A stretch of DNA of 64,000 nucleotides from Poecilobothrus nobilitatus (Eukaryota; Arthropoda; Insecta; Diptera; Dolichopodidae): NCBI GenBank assembly GCA_947095535.1, contig OX352772.1:274422336-274486335 (forward strand), read 5' to 3'. How positions within the stretch are numbered: position 1 is the stretch's first letter; every line of letters begins with the position of its first letter. The translations under genes were made by a program, and so were the position numbers. This document shows, in pieces, positions 52,044 through 62,998 of the stretch. The notes beneath the pieces were generated by a model. That model did not search any database. It saw nothing but the letters and a program-made list of their open reading frames with translations, and had not been told where the DNA came from.

Positions 52044-55000
52044 TTAAAACCAATTTGAGCTTTTTGCAAAGCAAAGAATACTCTTCACATTTTTACCTGA
52101 CAGGTCGCTAAGGCTGTTGAAGAGATATTGCCCCAAATGGGTATTCCTTCTTGCCGACAAGGCCGGGCATGTGCAAAGGAGATGAAGAGTAGTTTCCTCC
52201 TCTTCTTCATCCTTGCGGGCTCTACAATAGTCGTTTGCGGATAAGCCAAGTCTTCTGGCATGCTTCCCTATTAGACAGTGACCGGTGATTATACCTATTG
52301 CCATTCTAATGTCTGCCCTTTTGAGAGAAAGCAGATCATTGGATCGTCTTAAATCGGTTTTGGGTCATATCAATCTTGTGATATTACACGAGGTTAAGTT
52401 TGACCATTTGTAATTTACCATATCCGTTATTTCCTTACGAAATAACGTTTTGCTTGTGGATAGAGGTACCTCTAGTCCTGCCCTATCCGGCAGAACTTGT
52501 AAGGTTGTACCAATTCTTGCGAGTTCATCAGCTTTTTCATTTCCCGGAATACCTCGATGACCTGGTACCCAGCAAAGCTGAATGCTAAACTGCCTCGCCA
52601 TCTCGTTAAGAAGTTTTCGGCAGTTTATTACAGTCTTCGAGGTTGTGCATGTTGATTCCAGAGATTTTAACGCAGCCTGACTGTCTGACAGAATACGTAC
52701 TTGCTTCACAGTCAAAACGCTTCTATTCAGTAGAATCAAGGCTTCTTGAATTGCCATAATTTCCGCTTGGAAGACGCTACAATGGTCTGGTAATCGGAAA
52801 TTATGACTGATATTCAGATTATCTGAGAAGACCCCGCATCCTACACTGCTGTTCATTTTTGAACCATCCGTGTAGAATTGTACTCCTTCGAAGGTCATCA
52901 CTGTGTTCGAGCTCCAACTCTCACGGCTTGGTATGCTCGTCACATGAGATTTCCCGAAGAAGTAAGTGGGGGACGTGTAGTCCACCAAGGCGGGAGTGGA
53001 CTTGAATTGGTTTATGATATCCGAGTGACCTTCTCGTGAATTGATCAACTGGGATGTAGCTTTTAATCTCACAGCTGTGTTTGCGGCTGCAAATTTACTA
53101 TAATATTCTACAGGCATCAGATTAAGCATGATGTCTAATGCCGCAGAAGGGGTTGTTATTAAAGAGCCACTAATACATAGTGTGGCAGTTCTTTGGACAC
53201 TAGCGATTGCTTTGCGGTTGACCTCTTTATCGATAGCCTTCCACCATACTAGGACTCCGTACATAAGAATGGGTCTTACTATGGATGTGTATAGCCAGTA
53301 AGTCATGTATGGCTGAAGCCCACATTTCCTACCAATGGCTTTTTTACACGAGTAGAGTGCTATTGAGGCCTTCTTCACTCTTTCTAAGATGTTAGCTTTC
53401 CAGCTTAACTTTCTGTCTGGAGTTAGACCCAGAAATTTCGCCGTTTCGCTAAAGGCAAGAGTGCAGCCATTTAACGAAGGCGGTTTTATTTTAGGAATTT
53501 TATATTTCCTTGTAAAAAGGACCAGTTCTGTTTTCTGTGGATTTACTGACAGTCCACAGTCTGTAGCCCATGTTGTGATTTTGTTTAGTGCAAGTTGCAA
53601 AACGTCCCTGAGACTGTCTGGAAACTTGAAACTGACCACGACAGCAATATCGCCCGCATAGGCGACAGTTGTGCAGCCCACCTCTTCCAGGATTTTAAGC
53701 AGTTTATTTACTACCATATTCCAAATAAGGGGAGATAGCACCCCTCCTTGCGGAGTCCCTCTTTTCACAAACCTTTTTGCTGAAGCGTTGCCAAAGTTGG
53801 CACTGCTATTTAGCATATTAGCTATCAGTGCTCTTAGCTCCAGTTCAACTCCTAGGCTTATGAGTGCGTCCACAATTGCTGCCTGATTGACGTTATTAAA
53901 CGCTCCCTCAATTTCTATAAAAGCTGCAAGAGTATACTCTTTGCAATTTAAAGATCTTTCAATCGAGCTTGTCAAAGTGTGAAGTGCAGTATCCACTAAC
54001 TTCCCTTTACAGTAAGCATGTTGAGAGGCTGACAACAGATTTTTATCTAAGTTGCAGCGGATATGGATGTCGATCAATCTTTCTAAGGTTTTTAGAAGGA
54101 AGGATGACAGGCTTATAGGCCGAAAGTCCTTCGCATGGACGTGACTACTTTTGCCGGCCTTGGGTATGAACACTATTCTGACCTGTTTCCATTTATCCGG
54201 GATAAGCCCCAAATTAAGACAACCACAGAAAATACTTTTTAACCAAGCCAGGGTAGTAGATGCATTTTGCTGGATCTCAGCGGGTATAATTCCATCCGGT
54301 CCGCTTGACTTGAATGGTTTGAAACTATCTATAGCCCATTGTAGTTTGTCCCCTGTAACCAACACCTCTGAAATAGTAGGGAGAGGATTCAGAAGACAAG
54401 CCACCTCTGAGCTGTTATTTGAGCACCCAGGAAAGTGGGTTTTTAAAAGTAATTCCAACGACTCCTCGCTTGTGGTAGCCCAGCTGCCATCCTCTTTTTT
54501 AAGAAGACTGGGTACCATGGGGTTTGTCGATAGAATTTTCCTAAGTCAAGATGCCTCGGAGACGTTCTCTATACCTCCGTAGAATAGTATCCAGGTATCT
54601 CTTTTCGCCTTTTTAAGTGCTTTTTTGTACTGACTAAGAGCTGTTTTATAAGAGCTCCAGTCCTGTATCTCATTTGTTTTTTTGGCATTATTAAAAGCCC
54701 TCCTACTATCTTTCCTTAGAACTTTGATTTCATCATTCCACCAAGGTGGTTTAGGTTTACCCCTAGGTTTACTGATGGGACATGAATGCTCTAAGGACTT
54801 ATTGCAGGCCTTAGTAAAAACGTTTACTAGGCTATTTAGATCCTGGATATTTTTAGGAATTCCAGGTGTTAAGGAGGGAAGCGTTGACTTTAAGTGCTCC
54901 CTATATTTGTTCCAGTCAGTTCTCTTAGGATTTCTATAGATTGACTTTGTTGGAGGACTTTCGTCCAGACTGAACTCAAGGTACCTGAAAAGGAATGCTC

Positions 55001-55624
55001 ATCAGAAACTTTCCATGAGTTTATTTTAGAATAAATGAAATCCGAGACTAAGGTTATGTCTAGGACTTCTTGCCTATTACTAGTAACAAAGGTAGGTTCC
55101 CTGCCAATGTTACAGATTAGAAGGTTAGTACTTAAAATGTAATCAAAAAGTGACTCACCTCTTTCGTTGGTATCCGAACTACCCCAGATATCATGGTGAG
55201 CATTGGCGTCGCAGCTTATGATGACCCCAATGTTCATCCTCCTAGCATCCGCTATCAACCCTGCCAGATTGGATGGAGGGAGTGAATCCTGCGAGTCGTG
55301 AGGAAGATACGCCGCAACAACCCAGAGCCTTAAGTTTTTTAGCTTTAGGCTCGCCGCGACCAGATCAGCATCACTGTAATTATACATAAAAGTTAAATTT
55401 AATGTATTTTTAGCAAGTATGCACGCTCTAGGTCTGCATACCTCTTTATTGTACAACAACGTGTACCCTGGTATCTTGAGTCCATGAACCTGTTTTTTTA
55501 TCACCCATGGCTCTTGGATCAAGATAATATCCTCGCCCGTTTTCCTGAGGCGGATTTCAAGCGCGGCGGAAGCCGCTTTGGAATGATGGAGATTAATTTG
55601 GAGTAGCTTCATTACCTGAGCCAT
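52044..55624 (-). pseudogene. LOA-like LINE ORF2: endonuclease, RT, RNase H
   Basis: Likely start MAQVMKLLQINLHHSK at 55,624. APE endonuclease: ILIQEPWVIKKQVHGL, SCDANAHHDIWGSSDTNERG, SDEHSFSGTL. Linker with PPWWNDEIKVLRKDSR on another frame (about 54,740). The RT frame 54,518-52,365 has SSGPDGIIPAEIQ, FRPISLSSFLLKTLERL, AFIEIEGAFNNV (first Asp replaced by Glu), TPQGGVLSPLIWN and TTVAYAGDIAVVV (YADD changed to YAGD). RNase H: QFYTDGSKMNSSVGCGV, ILSDSQAALKSLE, CWVPGHRGIPGNEKADELAR. A C-terminal Cys/His tail (CRARKDEEEEETTLHLLCTC) lies in a separate frame (52,304-52,044). Frame breaks near 54,890, 54,550 and 52,340 and the lost Asp residues make it inactive. Confidence 0.9.
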
Positions 55625-56750
55625 CCTTAATCTCCACCACCGTCGCGTTAGCTTCATCCTCGAAGTCCATTGAGAAGCTTTTGGCATCATCAAAGCTGTC
55701 GGAATCAGATCTAAGTAGATCTTCTTCATCATCAGCCTTGATGACATCATTCACTCTCTTTGGAGCCGAAGAGGATGCTCCGTCAACGACATCGGATCGG
55801 TCAGAGTCTGCCTCTTGGGCTTGACTTGGGCCTTCCCCGATGCTCCTTGAGGCCTCCACCTCATCCTTTTTATACACCTTCAGTGTAACCGCTGTGAAGC
55901 CGTAATTTATGACCCCTTTGGCTTTCGCTAGGGGTTGTAGGGAGTCCTTATTGACAATGACTAACGCCTGTCGGGATTCTCCTACAACTTCCTCTAGTTT
56001 GGCAATCTTCCAATTGTGAGTTGGAAGTTGGGGGTTTGACACTTTCATCATTTTGATGATCGTGTCTGCTTCGGTAGGTTCCCTCGGCAGGCCCCTGCAG
56101 GGGGGTTCGTCAGGCCCCTGGCCACAGACTTCCCACCTTACCTATCGCCTGCTTGTAGATATCTGCCGATCTCTGATCAGCACAAGCAGTCAATTTGACG
56201 TGGCCCTGATGCCAGCCAGCGTCTCTACAGGAGGGTGGTGGTCCCGGGTTTTCTTCCAGTACCTGGAAGAAAGTTGTGTTTAAAGCAACAACAACTTTCT
56301 TCTAGTTACTGAGAGAAATACCCCCATCCTCTAACCCCTCATCAATGATTGCCAGAATTAAACTATCCTTTGCAATTTCATTGAATGGCCTGGTTACCTG
56401 GTTGCTTCCTAGCAACCTAGCCTTTTTGGAACTACCCTGTAGCTCATCTTGTGACCTCTATCTCTTGGACATAAGGCCCTTCGATGAACCTGGGATTTGT
56501 CCTTCTTGGGGCTTCACCTGGCCTACTACTGTTTTGGCCCAGGCTAAGGAATTCTTTTGTGCTTCAGATAACTGACCATTATTGAGAGAGCTTAACCTCT
56601 CAATAATTTTATAGGCCGACCGTTTATCAAAAAAGGCTTGTTTCGACGTCTTTGGTTGTTCGCGACTTTCCTTAGCACTGTCAGTGCCCGGTTTGGTCGC
56701 TTTACTTGCCGACTCTAGGGAAGTGCCGGCTAACTCTTTGAATTCTAACT
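55593..56750 (-). pseudogene. LOA-like LINE ORF1 remnant
   Basis: N-terminal frame (ATKPGTDSAKESREQPKTSK, SAYKIIERLSSLNNGQLSEA) runs in from 56,750 to 56,458. The central part (GHVKLTACADQRSADIYKQA, KVGSLWPGA) is readable only with frame changes and stops, and the C-terminal frame (LPTHNWKIAKLEEVVGESRQ, then an acidic serine-rich tail) ends at 55,593. It overlaps the ORF2 start by about 30 bp. The family role is an RNA-binding partner of ORF2. Confidence 0.75.
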
Positions 56751-56762
56751 CAGTTGAATTTA
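56751..56762 (+). repeat. LOA-like LINE target site duplication (right)
   Basis: CAGTTGAATTTA, as at 51,938-51,949. Confidence 0.92.
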
Positions 56763-57066
56763 AGGTTAAACTAAATTCAAAAGTTTCTATCACTGATTTT
56801 GAAAAAGGTGCTGCAAATGCATTAAAACATTTTTTTCCAGACATATTAACAAATGGTTGTCACTTTCATTTTGGCCAACTTTTATATAGGAAAATTCAAA
56901 AATTAGGGCTGCAGATAAAATATGGAACTACCGTAAAATTTTCTTTACAAAGTTTTGGCTCTAAGTTTATTATCATCGGAGGAAGTTCCGCAGTATTGCG
57001 AAAAATTATATGAAAAATCTGACAAAGATGGTAAGATATTTTTGGATTGGTTTAAAGAAATATATG
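56763..57066 (+). pseudogene. MULE transposase, central part
   Basis: Resumes with SKVSITDFEKGAANALKHFF (second catalytic Asp in TDFE), then NGCHFHFGQLLYRKIQKLGL (the C-x-F-H motif of MULEs). After a frameshift near 56,945 come EEVPQYCEKLYEKSDKDGKI and DWFKEIYV. The LTR element then begins. Confidence 0.82.
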
Positions 57067-57390
57067 TGTAGTGTTCCAATGTGTTAAAGACATGTTTGAG
57101 AACACAAGTATGAATAAGTATAAGATAAAATATAATTGAGTGCATAAATGACCGAAGTAATTGAGTGCACTGAGTTACGGATAATAATTAGGAAACGAGC
57201 ACACAAACACACACATACATCAAGATCATATATAATCATACATGCAAATTATTAAATAAAACCTAGAGTTACGAAGAAAAAAGATTAGTTTTTTAAGTAA
57301 AAGTTAAACAATAAAGTCACGAATTAATTAAAAGTATTTAAAGTCTTTCATTTTTTAAATTATTGTGAACCTTAAGCACGAGGTTCGACA
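57067..57390 (+). repeat. Ty3-like left LTR
   Basis: Starts TGTAGTGTTCCAATGTG and ends GAGGTTCGACA two bases before the primer site; contains AATAAA-type motifs. Confidence 0.8.
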
Positions 57391-57392
57391 AA

Positions 57393-57407
57393 TGGTGACC
57401 CCGACGT
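57393..57407 (+). promoter_or_regulatory. Primer binding site for tRNA-Trp
   Basis: TGGTGACCCCGACGT is complementary to the 3' end of insect tRNA-Trp (ACGTCGGGGTCA plus CCA, from memory). CsRn1-clade elements are known for tRNA-Trp priming. Confidence 0.82.
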
Positions 57408-58089
57408 TTAAATTTATTAGAATAAAATAAAACAAAAAAAGTTTTAACAAATATAAATTATTTGGACTATATTTAATTTTTTTTTTATTTAAAGTAATTG
57501 AACAAATAAAAAACATTAAAGAGAGAAAAAAAGGAAACATTTAACTTTCTTTCCTAAAAATTTAAAAATACAAAAATAAAAAAAATAATAAAAAACGTAC
57601 ATACAAAATTTTATATTAAACATTTAAGCAAATAAAATTTAACATTGTTGCATTAGCTAAAAATAAATTTAAAACCCAAAAATAAAATAAATCTAATTTT
57701 AATATAAATTCAGAACTACAAAACATACAATATTATAAAAACATCTAAACACACAAATAATAAATTAAATCAGCATAGAAGTGTATTTATTCCAAAAATG
57801 TAAAAGTGCTACCATCATTAAACATCCTGCACCTACATCAAGGGCAAGCAGAGGTCATCAACCACATTTCTTTAAAAAACCGGTATTCTGTAAATAAAAA
57901 GCGGCATTTAATCTTCAATCAAGAGCAAACATCACGCTACATTCAACAGTACAGTTTCCACAAGCAACATTAATTCAAAGAACATCAAAGATACAGATAT
58001 TAAAATATATTAAGATCATTCTGCTAAATGTTTTGAAAAAAATAATGAATAACTAAATAATGTTTTAAAATTTAAATAAATATTTAAGT

Positions 58090-58760
58090 GACTTTAACTT
58101 TTTTTTTTAATTTTGAAATTCTTGAACTTTTCTTCATATAAATACTTTGTTAGTCAAGACAATTTTTTTTTTCAACATTAATTTTGTACTTTATCACAGT
58201 TAACTCAAGTTCACATTTAACTTTTATTTATTCAAATTATTCTGTGTTCAAACTAAAGTACTAAGCTCCTCCAGGCAGCATAACCGTTGAAAAGGCTTTT
58301 TATCAAATAATTATAATTTTCCAACAATATAGTATAAACACAAATTAAAAGTTTCACTTTCTTTATTTTTAAAAATAAACTCTGTAACAATTTTAAAATT
58401 AAGTTCATTAAGCTTTCTTTTTTTTTTGTTTTTTTAAACCATTATTTTAATTTTTCATATAAACTTTAAATCAAGCTTAGTACTGAGTTTATTATTAAAA
58501 ACATTTGTTTTAATTTTAAAATTATTAAACTTTTCATATGAATATTTTAATACTAAGTTTGTTAGTTAAGATATTTTTTTTTCTTTTTTTATTGTGTGTT
58601 TTATCACACTTAACTTTTGTTTATTACATTTAACACATTTAACTTTAGTTCACATTTAACTGTTATTTATTAAAATAATTCTGTGCTCAATCCAATGTAG
58701 GCGGAATAACCGTTAAAAGGCTTTTTATCAAATAATTATAATTTTGCAACAATATAGTAT
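58090..58760 (+). repeat. ~425-bp imperfect tandem duplication
   Basis: The segment ending AACCGTTGAAAAGGCTTTTT, ATCAAATAATTATAATTTTC and CAATATAGTATAAACACAAA (about 58,285-58,350) recurs about 425 bp later (about 58,705-58,770), together with the upstream TTTATCACA...TTCACATTTAAC text. Confidence 0.7.
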
Positions 58761-58829
58761 AAACACAAAACAACATTTTCAATAACAGATTATAGAAATA
58801 AACCAATTATATATTTATTAATGTATAAA

Positions 58830-59170
58830 AGTTCCTCCGTGCGGCTCCGCCATTGAAAAAGCTATATATATTTATATGTTAATAAATATATAATGGGTTT
58901 GTGTCTACAAATAATTATAATCAATAAAGTATAAACACAAAGCAAAATTTCAACAATATAGTAAAAACACAAACCGTCTTTCAATAATATAGTGTATATA
59001 TAAACCAATTATTTAACAATATAGTATATACACAAGCCAATGAATATTTATTAATGTATAAGAGTCCCTCCATGCGGCTCCGCCATTGAAGAAGCGGTAA
59101 AAAAAGCTCCCCCATTCGGCTCCGCCATAGAAAAAGCTTTAAAAAAGCTCCTCCATGCAGCTCCGCCATA
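58830..59170 (+). repeat. Repeated CTCCTCCATGCGGCTCCGCC motif
   Basis: A unit like CTCCATGCGGCTCCGCCATT followed by GAAAAAGC occurs at about 58,832, 59,068, 59,110 and 59,148, alternating with CAATATAGTATAAACACAAA. The GC-rich words stand out from the AT-rich background. Confidence 0.75.
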
Positions 59171-59552
59171 TCCCTACTACTTACGAATCAAAACGCTTGG
59201 TACGCGAAGATTGTCGATTATCTAAATTAGAAAATGAGTTCAATGAGATAAAAAACTTAATAAAAAAACGAAAGTTACAGATCCAGATCAAGGGATCGAA
59301 ATAATTAACAATTATTTTCTCGACCGCGATCGAATACTCGTCAAAAATTTAATGCACAGGGAAAATACTGTTTTTAGCACTTCGGATTTGGCGAAAGGGC
59401 CACAAAGTGTTCGCCGGGTTGCAAATTTTGCGCAAACTAAATCGGGTGAAAACAAAAAACAATCAAAACACTAAATTATCCCGCGGTGGCAACGACGTAC
59501 AACGGAAATACAATTAAAAATCGTCGTTAATTTATTAAAGACAAAATAAACA

Positions 59553-60240
59553 ATCTAAGTTTTTTGACATCTGTGGCGCCGATGTCTCAGTCTTATCTAT
59601 TGATCTATACCAACATGAGCTTAACACTAAAAATGCTGATTTTTCGCTTTCAGCCGCAAACGGTACAATTATTCCTACATATGGAAACAAAATATTACAA
59701 GTAGATTTAAAACTTCGTAGAACATTTAGGCACAATTTAGTATTAGCAAAAGTTAACAGACCAATTCTGGGCGCAGATTTTCTAGCCAAGCATGGACTTC
59801 TGGTAGACTTAAAAAACAAAAAACTAATACCGTGTCTATTATATAACGTCACTTTCTGTCAACACTTGCACAATTACAAGTACTGATACAATTACTCCAT
59901 TGTTATATTCTTTTGATAATGAATTTTGAAAAATTCTACACGAATTTCCAATGTTGACATCCCCTCCGTCGTTCAATTGCCCAGCTAAGCACAGTGTTTT
60001 CCACCATATAACGACCAAAGGTCAGCTACAATTATCTCGTCCACGTTGATCATATGTTCGATTTAGGAATCTGTAGACCATCGTCTTCACCAGCATCTTC
60101 ACCATTAGACCTAGTACCCAAGAAAGATTGTGACGAATGGAGACCATGTGGCGATTATCGCCGATTAAACGCGGTAACCATACCTGATCGTTATCCCATT
60201 CCCAATATTCGCAGGATGATATACGATATACAATGATGAT
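59553..60240 (+). pseudogene. Ty3-like protease and start of RT
   Basis: The protease frame reads ICGADVSVLSIDLYQHELNT, where DTGAD is expected, so the catalytic Asp-Thr appears lost; later LVLAKVNRPILGADFLAKHG matches the flap and C-terminal part. After stops comes the pol linker ([29 protein letters not shown]) and the RT start ([39 protein letters not shown]). Confidence 0.82.
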
Positions 60241-60371
60241 ATACAAGACTGCAATAACCACTCCCTTCGGCCTATTTGAATTTCCAAGAATGAGTTTCGG
60301 TCTGAGAAACGCCAGTCAAACATTCTAACGGTTTATGCACGAAGTAATTGGAAATTTAAATTTCGTTAGGC
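60241..60371 (+). pseudogene. Ty3-like RT with catalytic region deleted
   Basis: KTAITTPFGLFEFPRMSFGL and RNASQTF are readable, then HEVIGNLNF joins directly to the RNase H connector. The segment with the YxDD motif is absent, and the first Asp motif (DLxRAYxQIP) upstream is lost too. Confidence 0.8.
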
Positions 60372-61058
60372 ATGATAAATTATTATCATCGGTTTTTGCC
60401 TAATTTATCTCAAGTTTTAGCTCCGATTTATTCGTACATGTCACAACTACAAAATAAAAATCCAAAGACCAAAATAAAATTCGAATGGTCAGAACAATGC
60501 AACGACGCACAAAACAAGATGAAGCAATCGCTAGCTTCCGCAACACCGCTTGTTCATCCAATAGCCAGTGCTGCAATTAGCATTAACACTGACGCTTCGG
60601 ACAAAACAGTTGGTGCTGCACTCCAACAATATAATAACAATCGCTGGGAACCCTTAGCCTTTTTCTCTAAAAAACTTTCCCTAGCAGAATCAAAATACTC
60701 GACATTCGACAGAGAACTATTGGGAATTTATCTTTCGATAAAACATTTTCGACATTTCGTAGAAGGACAATCGTTCACGATTTTCATTGATCACAAACCT
60801 TTAACGAAAGCAATGGAAACTAAAACAGAAAGAAGTCCCAGAGAAGCACGGCATCTAGATTACATATCGCAATTCACATCTGATATCCGCCATATCAGTG
60901 GAAAAGATAATGTTGTAGCTGATTATCTTTCCCGCATTGACAAAACTAACGTTACGAAATCAGACATTAATTTAACAATATTTATCAACGCTCAGAAAAC
61001 AGATGAAGAAATCCAAAAATATACCGACAAAAATGACGAACTCAAAACTCAAGCCTGA
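60372..61058 (+). pseudogene. Ty3-like RNase H domain
   Basis: INYYHRFLPNLSQVLAPIY, SISINTDASDKTVGAALQQY-type core (NTDASD Asp), AESKYSTFDRELLGIYLSIK (Glu), FTIFIDHKPLTKAM (Asp) and HISGKDNVVADYLSRI. The domain itself is open and its acidic residues look present, but it lacks a functional RT upstream. Confidence 0.88.
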
Positions 61059-61066
61059 AATTCGCA

Positions 61067-62067
61067 ATGATAGAAATTCCTTTGACCTCGAAAAAACTTC
61101 TGTGCGAAGTTAGTCAAGGAAGAAATCGTCCAGTTGTTACAAAACCTTTGCGTAAGCAAATCTTCGAAAAGCTGCATCAATTATCAAATCCAGGCGTTAG
61201 AGCTTCTAGAAAATTGATTACAGCTAGGTATTTTTCGCCCACAATGAACCGCGAAATAGGCAAATTTGCAAAATCATGCATCTCATGTCAAAAATCAAAA
61301 GTGTACAGACACACAAGGTCGGGTTTCGACAAAATTAAAATTCCAAACAGTCGATTTGAGCACATTCATCTAGATACCGTGGGTCCATTGCATACGCTAA
61401 AAATTGTAGGTACATATTAACAATTATTGATCGGTTTTCTCGGTGGCCAGAAACCTACCCTATGAACAACATTGCTGCAAGTACAGTAGCTCGAACGTTC
61501 GTAAAGCAATATGTTTCACGTTTTGGCGTGCCTGCGATCATTACCACGGACCGAGGCACACAATTCGAATCTCAACTATTCAAAGAGGTAACGAATATTC
61601 TGGGATCTAATAGAATCCGAACGGCAGCATATCACGCACAAGCAAATGGTCTTGTTGAAAGGTTTCGCAGACAGTTAAAAGCTTTTCTTATCGCACGTTG
61701 TAACACCACACATTCGCACGACGAACTGCTACTGGTATTACTAGGTATACGTTGTGCGGTGAAAGAAGATATCAAATGTTCACAAGCTGAAATGCTATAT
61801 GGGCAAACATTAAATTTACCAGAGGAAATGATAGAGAACTCAATTGACGCCTCTAACACCTATGGCTTTATGGTAAAATTGCGAAAACTTATGCAAAATA
61901 TTCAACCAAAAGACACTAGGACAGTAAAAAATCAATGTATATTCATTCCACAATCAATTACAGATTGCACCCACGTTTTTGTCAGAATCGATAAAGTAAA
62001 ACCCTCCCTACACTCACCGTACGAAGTGATTAAAAGATTAAAAAATTTTTTTTTTTTTTTAAATTAA
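61067..62067 (+). pseudogene. Ty3-like integrase
   Basis: The zinc domain has KLHQLSNPGVRASRKLITAR (second His of HHCC changed to Asn in SNPG) and CISCQKSK. The core has HLDTVGPL (first Asp), then a stop at 61,420 and frame change, then AIITTDRGTQFESQLF (second Asp) and AYHAQANGLVERFRRQLKAF (Glu). C-terminal text (THVFVRIDKVKPSLHSPYEV) is the GPY/F-like end, closing at 62,067 in a T run. One nonsense/frameshift break separates the two halves. Confidence 0.88.
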
Positions 62068-62269
62068 AAATAATAATGTATCTATATCGATTAAAACCAA
62101 CCTGCGGCATCGGTAGCGAATTCAAAAAAAAAAAAATTAAGAAAAATGTAACTTTCAAACCAACTTAATTTAAATCTTTAATTCATAATAAAATTTTCTA
62201 TCTTTCATTAAATCAAAATTAAATATTTCTAATAATTCATTTAAATTTTTCTTCCACATATACACGCTA

Positions 62270-62287
62270 CGCTGAAAGGGGAGTATA
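62270..62287 (+). promoter_or_regulatory. Polypurine tract of Ty3-like element
   Basis: GCTGAAAGGGGAGTATA immediately precedes the TG of the right LTR. Confidence 0.7.
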
Positions 62288-62484
62288 TGTAGTGTTCCAA
62301 TGTGTTTAAGACAAATACAAACACACACATACATCAAGATCATATATAATCATATATAATCATTCATGCAAATTATTAAATAAAACCTAGAGTTAAGTAG
62401 AAAAAAGATTAGTCTTTAAGTAGAAGTTAAACAATAAAGTCACGAATTAATTAAAAGTATTTAAAGTCTTTCATTTTTTAAATT
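62288..62484 (+). repeat. Ty3-like right LTR, deleted
   Basis: Starts TGTAGTGTTCCAATGTG like the left LTR, lacks about 105 bp of its interior (the AACACAAGTATGAATAAGTA stretch) and stops at TTTTTTAAATT, missing about 30 bp including the terminal CA. Confidence 0.8.
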
Positions 62485-62767
62485 GAATCTGAAGCTGCTA
62501 TGAATTAGAACAGAAAAGGATTCCACGTACACAGAATTACGTCGCATCGTGGCACCATAGGTTGCATGCACTTATTGGCGCTGAACATGTTGGTTTTTAT
62601 AGACTTCTTGAAGAACTATTAAAAGAACTTCGCTTTGTCAACGCAGAAATTGAAAAATTTCAGCTCGGAAATCCTGTATTAAAAAAAAAAAAATTTTTTG
62701 TAAAGACATGAAAAATAAAGAAGCTAAATTTTTGTTTTTAATAGCCGATTATTTAAATTTGAAATAA
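62485..62767 (+). pseudogene. MULE transposase, C-terminal part
   Basis: One open frame reads SCYELEQKRIPRTQNYVASW, then HHRLHALIGAEHVGFYRLLE, ELRFVNAEIEKFQLGNPVL and LFLIADYLNLK, ending with TAA at 62,765-62,767. WHHRLHxLIGxxHxxFYxLLEEL is a MULE C-terminal signature. About 20 residues between DWFKEIYV (57,066) and this part are missing, together with the end of the right LTR. Confidence 0.82.
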
Positions 62768-62998
62768 AATTTATGAATATTAAAACTAAAAGTTGATTGA
62801 TATTTTTTTTGGTATATTACTGAAAACAAAAATTTAATAGATAGACTTTCTTCAAACTACATTTTGACATGTCAATTATTTAAATTTGAAATAAAATTTA
62901 TGAATATCAAAACTAAAAGTTGTTTGATATTTTTTCGTATATTACTGAAAACAAAAATTTAATAGATTGACTTTCTTCAAATTACATTTTAGCATTTC
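62748..62998 (+). repeat. 127-bp tandem duplication at MULE 3' end
   Basis: ATTATTTAAATTTGAAATAA starts a unit at 62,748 that repeats from 62,875 with few changes. The first unit includes the last codons and stop of the MULE gene. Confidence 0.88.

Larger units (their letters stand above)
51950..56750 (-). mobile_element. LOA-like LINE (minus strand), inactivated
   Basis: 4.8 kb between 12-bp target duplications. On the minus strand: ORF1 remains, ORF2 with endonuclease, RT and RNase H, a 3' UTR with a short hairpin (TGCCTTTTTGGCA), and a TTAACCTAACCTAACC tail instead of poly(A). RNase H plus APE endonuclease and the wording of RT place it in the LOA/I side of the Jockey-LOA-I assemblage. 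The 5' end has no ATG before conserved ORF1 sequence, so it may be slightly 5'-truncated. GC content is clearly higher than that of its surroundings. Confidence 0.88.
57408..59552 (+). other. Decayed gag/5' region of Ty3-like element
   Basis: No intact gag frame is recognisable; AT-rich. From about 59,170 the text (TACTTACGAATCAAAACGCT to GCACAGGGAAAATACTG) looks like remains of the gag-protease junction with many stops. It includes two families of internal repeats, listed separately. Confidence 0.5.
57067..62484 (+). mobile_element. Ty3/gypsy LTR retrotransposon, CsRn1/Kabuki-like, decayed
   Basis: LTR (57,067-57,390), tRNA-Trp primer site, non-coding or decayed gag region, protease, truncated RT, RNase H, integrase, purine tract, partial right LTR. 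The tRNA-Trp primer and the pol wording ([20 protein letters not shown] type) fit the CsRn1 clade. It sits inside the MULE gene. RT lacks its catalytic region, so it is inactive. Confidence 0.88.

Noticed and set aside
53389..54939. Plus-strand frames of 70-143 codons
   Set aside because: Shadows of the minus-strand LOA-like ORF2.
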